Assembly (NCBI GenBank): GCA_946407715.1
Contig: CAMJPH010000013.1
Coordinates: 1 to 38,937, forward strand
Length of the DNA stretch: 38,937 nt
Source of the DNA: an uncultured Bacteroidales bacterium
GTDB taxonomy: Bacteria > Bacteroidota > Bacteroidia > Bacteroidales > WCHB1-69
Reading direction: 5' to 3'
Numbering within the stretch: position 1 is the stretch's first letter; each line of letters opens with the position of its first letter. The notes under the pieces were generated by a model. That model was not told the origin of the DNA, made no database searches, and was given only the letters and a program-made list of their open reading frames with translations. The position numbers and the translations under genes are program-made. This document shows, piece after piece, positions 1 to 6,587 of the stretch.

Positions 1-63
1 CAGAAATGTTAATAACTTTTGATAAAATATGCTTGGTTTTAACCTATAATGCGGACAGCCCGA

Positions 64-157
64 CGGCGCGGCGGCTTTGTAAAGGTTATGGGTTATAGGA
101 TATAGAATATAGAACGGGGTTCGCTGCGGTGGCAGGTGAAGGTTCGCCGCCGCGCCG
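64..157. repeat. 12-bp GC-rich inverted repeat enclosing a 7-bp array
   Basis: CGGCGCGGCGGC at 64-75 is the exact reverse complement of GCCGCCGCGCCG at 146-157. The 70-base spacer contains five 7-base units at 83-117 (AGGTTAT, GGGTTAT, AGGATAT, AGAATAT, AGAACGG). The arms stand out against AT-rich surroundings and could pair in RNA or DNA. No T-run follows, so it is not a textbook terminator. Confidence 0.55.
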
Positions 158-249
158 GAACGCCCAAAGAATAAACTTAACAGTTAATTGTAAAAAAACG
201 CTCTGTAAAAAATATTTTATCATTTCAATGAACGGTGTTGAAAAATATG

Positions 250-257
250 TATTTTTG
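250..257 (+). promoter_or_regulatory. Bacteroidetes -7 element before the DUF5618-like gene
   Basis: TATTTTTG followed by CCGCG matches the -7 consensus TAnnTTTG of the Bacteroidetes housekeeping sigma factor. No good TTTG is seen at the -33 spacing. Transcription would start near 263-265, leaving a leader of about 30 bases before the ATG at 293. Confidence 0.5.
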
Positions 258-292
258 CCGCGTTTATTTTTTGACTCATTAATACTTGAAGA

Positions 293-703
293 ATGGAAGA
301 AGCGATAAGCAACAATCCCATCGAAGAGGCCCAGAGATACGTGGCCAATGCGGAAGAAATCATACAGAAGTCGAAGTATGATCCGGAGACTAAATCGTAC
401 AGGGATAAAAAGTATGTCCGGATTGCGGGAGACACATTGTGGAAGGGCTGTCTCATCGCTCTTGACGCCGTGTTTAATGTTCGCAAGGGAAAAGGACGCC
501 TTTCGATAAAAAAATACCAGGAGGCTGTCGCGAAAAGAGATGGTAAGTTACTGAAGTTCTTGAATCTCGGCTATGAGACCATGCACCTTGTAATGGGTTA
601 CGACGGCAACAGGGACAAGAAAGTCTGTGACGCAGGCTTCGAAAGGGCCAACGCTATCATCGACAATTGCGCGATGCTGATGCCGAAGGTTGTGTGCGCG
701 TGA
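293..703 (+). CDS. Small DUF5618-like helical protein
   Basis: This encodes a 136-residue soluble, mainly helical protein with no signal peptide or membrane segment. The pattern is a helix rich in Ala and Glu near residues 10-28, a YRDKKYVRIAGDTLWKG segment near 40-56, a basic GKGRLS stretch near 66-71 and a C-terminal helix ending at Cys135. It resembles small Bacteroidetes proteins grouped as DUF5618 (family recalled, not searched), whose function is unknown. The Ala-rich helices and the Tyr/Lys/Asp pattern recall four-helix HEPN-type folds, but no HEPN catalytic RxxxxH motif is visible. The -7 element at 250-257 suggests a single-gene transcript. The reading frame and start are well supported; the function is not. 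Confidence 0.75.
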   Translation: MEEAISNNPIEEAQRYVANAEEIIQKSKYDPETKSYRDKKYVRIAGDTLWKGCLIALDAVFNVRKGKGRLSIKKYQEAVAKRDGKLLKFLNLGYETMHLVMGYDGNRDKKVCDAGFERANAIIDNCAMLMPKVVCA

Positions 704-807
704 CGATGACACGCTGAGGGGCGATGAATGGTGCAATTGCTGGTCGTGTCGGCTCGCCCAAATAAAAAAAATCGGAGCGGTTGCCCTGGCTTGTCTGTTC
801 ACATCTG

Positions 808-838
808 TTTGTGTGTATTTGAAATTTGTGTACCTTTG
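808..838 (+). promoter_or_regulatory. Complete Bacteroidetes promoter for dCMP deaminase
   Basis: TTTG at 808-811, 19 bases, then TACCTTTG at 831-838 followed by CA. Both boxes and the spacing fit the Bacteroidetes consensus. The element lies downstream of a possible upstream in-frame start at 826, which argues for translation starting at the ATG at 874. Confidence 0.8.
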
Positions 839-873
839 CACCCCGAAAAGCAAGAATTATAAACAACCGCAAT

Positions 874-1365
874 ATGCAAGAAACCAAACATGTGCGTCCT
901 TCGTGGGACGAGTATTTCATGGAAATCGCCGACACGGTGAGCAAACGCGCCACGTGCGACCGCGGGCGCAGCGGCTGCGTGGTGGTACGCGACCGCCAGA
1001 TTTTGGTCACCGGTTACGTGGGAGCCCCCAAAGGGCTTCCGCACTGCGACGAGGTGGGTCACCAACTCAAACAGATGGTGCATGAGGACGGCACCGTCAC
1101 CCAGCATTGTGTGCGCACCGTCCACGCCGAGCAGAATGCCATCTGCCAGGCCGCCAAGTTAGGCATTTCCCTCAACGGGGCCACGCTCTACTGCCGGATG
1201 ACACCTTGCCGCACTTGCGCCATGCTCATCATCAACTGCGGCATCACCCGCGTGGTCTGTGCCAACAAATACCACGCCGGCGCCGAATCCGAAGAGATGT
1301 TCCGCCAGGCCGGTGTCCAACTCGATTTCTTTTCCGAAGAAGTCGTGAAGTACGACAAACAGTGA
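874..1365 (+). CDS. dCMP deaminase family protein (ComEB-like)
   Basis: This 163-residue protein is a zinc-dependent deoxycytidylate deaminase (dCMP + H2O to dUMP + NH3), which supplies dUMP to thymidylate synthase. The catalytic HAE motif is at residues 84-86 and the zinc-binding PCRTC motif at 111-115 (Cys112, Cys115). The N-terminal CDRGRSGCVV and GYVGAPKGLPHC segments are typical of dCMP rather than free cytidine deaminases. I chose the ATG at 874 because the promoter at 808-838 excludes the upstream in-frame start at 826 and because homologues begin close to the conserved RPSWDEYF segment. A run of 7-bp units starts on the base after the stop codon. It appears to be transcribed alone. 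Confidence 0.95.
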   Translation: MQETKHVRPSWDEYFMEIADTVSKRATCDRGRSGCVVVRDRQILVTGYVGAPKGLPHCDEVGHQLKQMVHEDGTVTQHCVRTVHAEQNAICQAAKLGISLNGATLYCRMTPCRTCAMLIINCGITRVVCANKYHAGAESEEMFRQAGVQLDFFSEEVVKYDKQ

Positions 1366-1662
1366 TGAGACGTAAGATGTAAGACTTAAGACTTTGGGTT
1401 TCAAGCGAAATCACCTCAATTATTAGCTCGTGATGTCTATTGATGTGATTGTTAAGAATAATTCAGACAGACCAAGAAATCGCTTAAGTAAAAAAGTGCC
1501 ACATCATCAATCACAAACGTAGTATCCCCAAGTCTCAAGTCTCAAGTCTCAAGTCTCAAGTCTCAAGTCTTAAGTCTTAAGTCTTAAGTCTTAAGTCCCA
1601 TACCATCCCCGTAAAGAACATATATTCCTAAAAGCTTCAATAACCAATAACCATTACAAAAA
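1366..1662. repeat. Inverted pair of 7-bp tandem arrays; no gene
   Basis: The intergenic region between dCMP deaminase and the radical SAM gene holds two arrays. Four units lie at 1366-1393 (TGAGACG, TAAGATG, TAAGACT, TAAGACT). Ten uninterrupted units lie at 1530-1599: five AAGTCTC, four AAGTCTT and one AAGTCCC. The first array is the reverse complement of the AAGTCTT type; bases 1381-1394 pair perfectly over 14 bp with 1565-1578 or the next registers. The 136 bases between them show no open frame or promoter that I trust. Confidence 0.85.
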
Positions 1663-2439
1663 ATGAGCACTTTCCTTTGGGAATCCATCGCATTCGGCCC
1701 GATACACAGCAGGCGACTGGGCCAGTCCTTAGGCATCAACCTTATGCCTGTGGATGAGAAAATCTGCACGTTCAACTGCCTCTACTGCGAGTGCGGCTGG
1801 ACACTCGAAAAAAACCTTAACGCCCGTGAACCCTATCCGTTGGAGGTGGTCATGGAGGCAATAGTGCGCAAGCTGATTGACTGTCGGGAGCATGACACTC
1901 CGATTGACAGCATAACTTTTTCCGGCAACGGCGAACCGACCCTCTATCCCAGATTCGACCAGGTGATAGACAGACTGTTAGTGTTGCGCGACAAGTACTA
2001 TCCCGATGCGGTGATTACCTGCCTGTCGAACGCCACGCAACTCTACCGTCCGGAGATCATCACTGCCTTGCAGCGCATTGAGAATCCCATGTTGAAACTG
2101 GATGCGGGTACGCAGGCGATGCTTGACACGATAAACGCGCCGATCGTGCCAGTCGATATCGAACAGGTCACTGAGCAGTTGTGCAGTTTCAACGGCAATC
2201 TCATCGTCCAGACGATGTTCCTCAGCGGCGAGCAGGAGGGTAGGTCATTCGACAATTCCGTTGACCCCGAATGGTCGCAGTGGCTGGCGCGCATCCGTCG
2301 CATCCGCCCGAAACGTATCGTCATCTACTCCCTCGACCGCGAAACCCCCGCCATGCAGCTCCATAAATTCGACAAACCCTATTTAGACCGCATTGCGGAA
2401 AAACTGCATACTGAGGGTTTCCAAGCTTTTAGCTATTAG
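1663..2439 (+). CDS. Radical SAM protein (COG0731-like)
   Basis: This 258-residue protein binds a 4Fe-4S cluster and S-adenosylmethionine through Cys35, Cys39 and Cys42 (CTFNCLYC), and has a SGNGEPTLYP segment typical of the SAM-binding second strand near residue 87. The opening FGPIHSRRLGQSLGINLMP block is the hallmark of the COG0731 group, which includes the archaeal and eukaryotic wyosine synthase TYW1. Bacterial members of this short type are widespread but their substrates are not known, and bacteria do not make wyosine, so I do not assign a reaction. No partner gene is adjacent. The stop is followed by a 6-bp array at 2479-2526. Confidence 0.88.
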   Translation: MSTFLWESIAFGPIHSRRLGQSLGINLMPVDEKICTFNCLYCECGWTLEKNLNAREPYPLEVVMEAIVRKLIDCREHDTPIDSITFSGNGEPTLYPRFDQVIDRLLVLRDKYYPDAVITCLSNATQLYRPEIITALQRIENPMLKLDAGTQAMLDTINAPIVPVDIEQVTEQLCSFNGNLIVQTMFLSGEQEGRSFDNSVDPEWSQWLARIRRIRPKRIVIYSLDRETPAMQLHKFDKPYLDRIAEKLHTEGFQAFSY

Positions 2440-2478
2440 TCAATGTCACTTTATAGTCATAGAATAAGCCCATGATAT

Positions 2479-2526
2479 AGTCTAAGTCATAGTCTAAGTC
2501 ATAGTCTAAGTCTAAGTCACAGTCCC
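2479..2526 (+). repeat. 6-bp tandem array (AGTCNN), eight units
   Basis: Eight consecutive hexamers run without interruption: AGTCTA, AGTCAT, AGTCTA, AGTCAT, AGTCTA, AGTCTA, AGTCAC, AGTCCC. It lies 40 bases after the radical SAM stop. The AGTC core is shared with the 7-bp arrays at 1530-1599 and 22145-22186, so it looks like a 6-bp relative of that family. Confidence 0.85.
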
Positions 2527-2579
2527 AGATGCCGCCGCTGTAATTATGAATTAAGAAAGATGCATTATGAAAAAAATGT

Positions 2580-2587
2580 TATCTTTG
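2580..2587 (+). promoter_or_regulatory. -7 element before the lipoprotein/psd pair
   Basis: TATCTTTG followed by CCGCCG matches the Bacteroidetes -7 box. No TTTG is at the -33 position. The transcript would begin near 2594 and read the lipoprotein start at 2616, which rules out translation from the earlier ATG at 2567. Confidence 0.6.
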
Positions 2588-2615
2588 CCGCCGTATTTTA
2601 GAAAAATTGTGCATT

Positions 2616-3533
2616 ATGAAAAAATATTTAATTCCTTTGTTATTGGTGGCTTTTTTGGTTACAGTTTTCATCTCCTGCAAGCCCGATGAAGAAATCTACA
2701 ACCCTAAATGCAAGATCAGCAAAATCTGGTATCGCAGCGATGTGGGTTATCCCAACGAAATCTATGTCTATGATGAAAAAGGAAAAGAACTCCAGAAAAT
2801 TATTGTAGATAGTATCTATTCGTTCGATTTTTCCTACAACAAGGACAAAACAGTCAGCAAAATCGTGCATGTTGGCGAGGACTACACCGAAACCGTTGAT
2901 TTGCAGTGGACTGACCAGTTGGTGGACAAGATGACCTATACCATTGACGGCGCAGTGCGTTTGGAATACACTTTCCATCGTAATAATGACAAAAAAGACA
3001 AGGCTTTCGGCCGCATCGAGTACATAGATGAAATGTATGACCTCGATTTTTACGATCAGTATTTCTGGAAGGGCAAACAGCATCCGCTGTACGATAAAGT
3101 GTTTGGCAACTATGAGGAAATTTCTGAAATCGCCGCAAAGGCGGATTCCAAGGATTTGGTGATGTATTCCGTGAAACGTTTCACCTACGATCCCGGTGAC
3201 AAGGAGAAATACGAAAATATTTCCATGTATGTGGAAGAATTTCCTATCGCGCAAAAGGTGGTCACCCACACTTACCAGTATGATCTTAATTCGTACAACC
3301 CTTTCTATGGCCTTCCGTTTGCATACGCTGATATGGCCGGTTATTATTTGAATCTCAAAACATCCGAACATATTGAAACGGAGGTGGCAGGTAACCTGTC
3401 AAAAGTCGAGGACATCATCTATAGATACGATGGTATGCATTATATGAACGACAAAGGGTATCCGCGTCAGTTCGTGACTGTTTCTTCAGATAATAATATC
3501 CCCATCCATACATATATTCTTTACAAGAAATAA
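2616..3533 (+). CDS. Hypothetical lipoprotein
   Basis: This 305-residue protein begins with a lipoprotein signal: MKKYL, a hydrophobic stretch, then FISC with Cys21 as the likely lipidated residue, followed by KPDEE. The mature part is rich in Tyr, Asp and Lys and reads like repeated beta-strands (for example YDEKGKELQKI near 51-61 and FSYNKDKTVSKIVH near 72-85). This is weakly reminiscent of YD-type or DUF4595-like strand repeats of Bacteroidetes lipoproteins, but I do not recognise the family. I chose the ATG at 2616; an in-frame TTG three codons upstream is unlikely. The psd gene starts 6 bases after its stop, so the two are probably cotranscribed. Confidence 0.85.
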   Translation: MKKYLIPLLLVAFLVTVFISCKPDEEIYNPKCKISKIWYRSDVGYPNEIYVYDEKGKELQKIIVDSIYSFDFSYNKDKTVSKIVHVGEDYTETVDLQWTDQLVDKMTYTIDGAVRLEYTFHRNNDKKDKAFGRIEYIDEMYDLDFYDQYFWKGKQHPLYDKVFGNYEEISEIAAKADSKDLVMYSVKRFTYDPGDKEKYENISMYVEEFPIAQKVVTHTYQYDLNSYNPFYGLPFAYADMAGYYLNLKTSEHIETEVAGNLSKVEDIIYRYDGMHYMNDKGYPRQFVTVSSDNNIPIHTYILYKK

Positions 3534-3539
3534 GCTCCA

Positions 3540-4202
3540 GTGATTGGCATGAAATTCCACCAGGCGGGGAAGCTGATAATCTTTGTCAGCATTGTCACCA
3601 TTGTGTTGACGTCGTTGTGCTATGTCTTGTTGTTAGCGAATTTGTGGTGGGTGAATGTCATTTTCTTCACGATTATGCTTGTCTTGGGCGTGCTGATTGT
3701 GCGCTTTTTCCGCGTGCCGACCCGGGTCATCAACAAGGTCGATGACGGGGTGCTTTCGCCCGCCGACGGCACCATTGTTTATGTGGGCACCGCTTTCGAA
3801 CATGAGTATTTCAAAGATGAACGGCTGAAAGTCTCTGTTTTCATGTCCATCAACAACGTGCATGTGAACAGCTATCCCATTTCGGGAGAGGTTTCCTACA
3901 CGGCTTATCATCCGGGAAAATATGCGTTAGCCAAGTTGCCGAAGTCGTCGGTGGACAACGAGCACAACACGATAGTTGTCCGTAATGATGATACGGAAGT
4001 CCTTTTCCGCCAGATCGCGGGTTTTGTGGCGCGCCGCATCATCAGCTACCCCGAAGTCGGCGACCATGTGGAACAGGGAGAGGAAGTCGGCATGATCAAA
4101 TTCGGCTCCCGCGTGGATGTGTTCCTCCCAAAGAACGCTACCATAGCCGTCAGCAAGGGCGACAAGGTGGTGTCGAAGAAGACCGTGCTGGCGTATTATT
4201 AA
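3540..4202 (+). CDS. psd: Phosphatidylserine decarboxylase proenzyme
   Basis: This makes phosphatidylethanolamine from phosphatidylserine at the inner membrane. The 220-residue precursor is the short type: two membrane segments near residues 10-56, then the catalytic domain with SPADG (Asp, near 73-77), MSINNVHVN (catalytic His, near 102-110) and the self-cleavage motif FGSRVD at 188-193. Cleavage at Gly189-Ser190 would give the pyruvoyl-bearing small subunit. The GTG at 3540 gives the longest form; the ATG at 3549 (MKFHQAG) is an equally good start. In many Bacteroidetes pssA follows psd, but here it does not. A six-unit 7-bp array starts on the base after the TAA. Confidence 0.95.
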   Translation: MIGMKFHQAGKLIIFVSIVTIVLTSLCYVLLLANLWWVNVIFFTIMLVLGVLIVRFFRVPTRVINKVDDGVLSPADGTIVYVGTAFEHEYFKDERLKVSVFMSINNVHVNSYPISGEVSYTAYHPGKYALAKLPKSSVDNEHNTIVVRNDDTEVLFRQIAGFVARRIISYPEVGDHVEQGEEVGMIKFGSRVDVFLPKNATIAVSKGDKVVSKKTVLAYY

Positions 4203-4244
4203 TGTACAATGTTCAATGTACATTGTAGAATGAAGAATGTAGAA
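4203..4244 (+). repeat. 7-bp tandem array directly after psd stop
   Basis: Six consecutive heptamers start immediately after the TAA at 4200-4202: TGTACAA, TGTTCAA, TGTACAT, TGTAGAA, TGAAGAA, TGTAGAA. The period is exact although the units vary, which suggests an old array that has drifted. Confidence 0.75.
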
Positions 4245-4290
4245 TAATGGTTGTTAAAACATCAAATATAAAGATATTATTCCTTGAGCG

Positions 4291-4371
4291 GCCTCGAAGA
4301 GGCAAGACGCACGAAGTGCAAGTAACCTCACATCAGCGAAGCGCAGTGTGGGGTATGTCTCGTAAGAACGA
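4291..4371 (+). other. Chain of four small hairpins ahead of the glycosyltransferase fusion
   Basis: Four consecutive inverted repeats can be read by eye: GCCTC-GAA-GAGGC (4291-4303), GCAC-GAA-GTGC (4309-4319), a 7-bp stem CCTCACA with TGTGGGG including one G-T pair (4326-4332 with 4347-4353) enclosing GCGAAGCGC, and TCGT-AAGA-ACGA (4360-4371). The first three share a CGAAG core. The segment lies 43 bases before the GTG start at 4414. It could be a structured mRNA leader or a mobile-type intergenic repeat. I do not recognise it as a known riboswitch. Confidence 0.4.
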
Positions 4372-4390
4372 TGGCGCAATGCTCCAATAA

Positions 4391-4418
4391 TCGTAAATCG
4401 TAAATCGCAAACCGTGAA
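4391..4418 (+). repeat. 7-bp tandem array running into a start codon
   Basis: Four heptamers, TCGTAAA, TCGTAAA, TCGCAAA and CCGTGAA, end across the GTG start at 4414. The same unit type, read on the minus strand, lies just upstream of fumC (32722-32763). Confidence 0.7.
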
Positions 4419-6366
4419 ACTCTCCGTTATCATCGTCAACTACAACGTTTCGGCGTTCTTGGAGCAGGCGCTCGCGTCTGCGGTGAAGGCTATGCGTGGT
4501 ATAGATGGGGAGATATTCGTGGTGGACAACCATTCCGTTGATAACTCTGTCGCGATGGTGAAAATGAAATTCCCGCAGGTGAAGCTGATTGAGAATCAAG
4601 AGAATGTGGGTTTCGCGAAAGCCAATAACCAAGCTATACGAATCTCTTCGGGAGAATACGTCCTGCTGCTTAATCCGGATACGTTGGTAGAGGAGGACAC
4701 GTTTGAGAAATGTCTTCGGTTTATGGACGAGACACCGGATTGTGGCGGCCTTGGTGTGAAGATGGTGGATGGTCAGGGACGCTTCCTGCCAGAATCCAAA
4801 CGCGGGATTCCCTATCCGAAATCCTCGTTCTACAAGCTTTTTGGCCTGTCGAAGCTTTTCCCGAAATCAAAGAAATTCGGTGCGTACCACGCGACCTACA
4901 TCGGTGAGGACGAGACCCACGACGTGGAAGTGCTTTCCGGTGCGTTCATGATGATGCGCAAATCCGTGCTGGACCATGTCGGCTTGCTGGATGAAGATTA
5001 TTTTATGTATGGGGAGGATATTGACTTGTCATACAGGATATTAAAGGGAGGCTATAAGAACTACTATTTTCCACAAACCCGCATCATCCATTACAAAGGA
5101 GAAAGCACCAAAAAGGGAAGCCTGAACTATGTTTATGTCTTTTACAAGGCGATGCAGATTTTTGCGAAGAAACATTTTTCGGCCAATAATGCCAAGATTT
5201 TCAATGTCGCCATTGATGCGGCGATATGGTTTCGGGCGGCATTGGCGGCCTTAAAGCGTATTGTAAGTCGCATTCTTTTGCCTGTGTTGGATTTCATACT
5301 CATTTACGCTGGATTGTTCGCACTTTCCAAATATTGGGAGCATACAGTGTTGCTGCAACGTAATTCTTCCTTCTCCGATTTTTATTTCAATATGGTGTTG
5401 CCGGGTTATGCTTTGTTGTGGCTGACTTCTGTTTGGATCAGTGGGGGATACCGGAAGCCGGTGAAGCGTACGTTGCTCAACCGCGGTATAGTGGCGGGTA
5501 CCGTTGTCATTTTGCTGATTTATGCGCTGTTGCCGGAGACTATGCGTTTCTCCCGAGCCGTGGTTGTCATTGGTGCGGTGTGGGCTTTGTTTGCCGTTAA
5601 CGCGCTGCGTTATCTGCTTTCCAACCTGAAATTAGTAGAGGTGGATAACCGCCGATTGAACCAACGCATTGTGATCGTGGGTGGGCCACAAGATACTGAG
5701 CGCGTGTTAGGTATGGTGCAGTCAATGAATGAACCCCGTGAATTTGTGGGATTAGTCATGACTGAATGTCTCGATAATGAGAACCGCTTGTGTATAGGGG
5801 GAATCGATGACCTTTCCGAATTGCTCACCATATACCAAATCAATGAGGTTATCTTTTGCGCCCGCGACATCCCCGCCGATCAGATTATCGATTGGATGAA
5901 CCGTCTGCAGGATATGCCGGTTGAGTTCAAGATAGCTCCCGAAGACAGCTCGTCGCTCATCGGCAGCAACGCCATCTTCACCACCGAAGACCTTTACACC
6001 ATTCCGCTACAGACAGTCTATCAGCAGCAGTCGCGTCGCAGGAAACGCTCTTTCGATATTATCGCATCTTTTGTCTTGTTGCTGTTCCTTTGGGCAGACA
6101 TCTGGTTTGTGAAGCGGAAGGACCGTTTTGTCCGTAACATCTTCGAGGTTTTTTGTGGAAAAAAGAGTTGGGTGGGTCTGCATGAGCTGGTTTCCGATTC
6201 GGAGGTCTCGCTCCGCCCAGGTGTACTTTACCCTGCCGACGCCTATCCGAACAGTGACTTCTCCGAGGAGATGACCCGTCGTTTGGAGGAAATCTACGTC
6301 CGAAATTACCAGATTCGCAACGACTTGACCATCGTGATGAAAGGTTGCAGGCAGCTGGGGCGTTAA
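4414..6366 (+). CDS. Family 2 glycosyltransferase fused to a phosphoglycosyltransferase-like C-terminal part
   Basis: This 650-residue protein has three parts. Residues 1-270 are a GT-A glycosyltransferase of family 2 (SVIIVNYN near 4-11, VDNHS near 36, LLNPDT near 86, and a GEDIDLSYR segment near 200). Residues about 275-402 hold four membrane segments. From about 413 an RIVIVGG nucleotide-binding-like domain is followed at about 539-562 by KRSFDIIASF and a hydrophobic helix, as in polyprenyl-phosphate sugar transferases. The usual catalytic core of those transferases is absent after that helix; only a WVG and RPGVL-like remnant is left. So the N-terminal domain is probably the active enzyme, acting in surface polysaccharide synthesis at the inner membrane. 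Similar fusions occur in Bacteroidetes. The GTG start directly follows a 7-bp array. Confidence 0.85.
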   Translation: MKLSVIIVNYNVSAFLEQALASAVKAMRGIDGEIFVVDNHSVDNSVAMVKMKFPQVKLIENQENVGFAKANNQAIRISSGEYVLLLNPDTLVEEDTFEKCLRFMDETPDCGGLGVKMVDGQGRFLPESKRGIPYPKSSFYKLFGLSKLFPKSKKFGAYHATYIGEDETHDVEVLSGAFMMMRKSVLDHVGLLDEDYFMYGEDIDLSYRILKGGYKNYYFPQTRIIHYKGESTKKGSLNYVYVFYKAMQIFAKKHFSANNAKIFNVAIDAAIWFRAALAALKRIVSRILLPVLDFILIYAGLFALSKYWEHTVLLQRNSSFSDFYFNMVLPGYALLWLTSVWISGGYRKPVKRTLLNRGIVAGTVVILLIYALLPETMRFSRAVVVIGAVWALFAVNALRYLLSNLKLVEVDNRRLNQRIVIVGGPQDTERVLGMVQSMNEPREFVGLVMTECLDNENRLCIGGIDDLSELLTIYQINEVIFCARDIPADQIIDWMNRLQDMPVEFKIAPEDSSSLIGSNAIFTTEDLYTIPLQTVYQQQSRRRKRSFDIIASFVLLLFLWADIWFVKRKDRFVRNIFEVFCGKKSWVGLHELVSDSEVSLRPGVLYPADAYPNSDFSEEMTRRLEEIYVRNYQIRNDLTIVMKGCRQLGR

Positions 6367-6387
6367 TGTCAGTTCGAAAAATTCCAT

Positions 6388-6418
6388 TTTCCGTGTTCAG
6401 AAAAAAATTGTATCTTTG
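6388..6418 (+). promoter_or_regulatory. Promoter of the mtaB-M16-recR operon
   Basis: TATCTTTG at 6411-6418 followed by CAC is a strong -7 box. TTTC at 6388-6391 lies 19 bases upstream, one mismatch from TTTG. It predicts an unusually long leader of about 160 bases before mtaB. Confidence 0.65.
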
Positions 6419-6436
6419 CACGCTAAATTTTTGCTC

Positions 6437-6557
6437 ATGATTTTGCCTGTGAATGATTTGTATGTTATTGGTAGTGAGATTGTTGGTTGGTAAATGTAAT
6501 GAACAAATGACTGTGAATAGCGGTTTGTGGATGGCGAATTTTGAGCAAAGTGTGTAA
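6437..6557 (+). other. mtaB leader with two very short open frames
   Basis: Just after the predicted transcript start, an ATG at 6437 opens an 18-codon frame ending at 6493, and a second ATG at 6507 opens a 16-codon frame ending at 6557. TTTGCTCA at 6430-6437 is the reverse complement of TGAGCAAA at 6542-6549, so the ends of the leader could pair and enclose both frames. No run of one amino acid is present as in classical attenuators. These may be chance frames. Confidence 0.3.
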
Positions 6558-6587
6558 AAGTTAACGGAAAATAGTAAATCAGTTATA

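Larger units (their letters stand above)
1..292. other. Left-edge intergenic region, no gene seen
   Basis: I find no convincing coding region here. It holds a 12-bp GC-rich inverted repeat (64-75 with 146-157), a run of five 7-bp units between its arms (83-117), and a promoter-like TATTTTTG at 250-257 in front of the first gene. The left part may be the downstream flank of a gene outside the window. Confidence 0.6.

Noticed and set aside
1530..1599. Regular repeat array considered as a CRISPR
   Set aside because: Units are 7 bases with no spacers, and no cas gene is in the window.
2640..3371. A 243-codon minus-strand frame opposite the lipoprotein
   Set aside because: The plus-strand frame has a lipoprotein signal, a -7 box and a downstream partner gene; the antisense frame has none of these.
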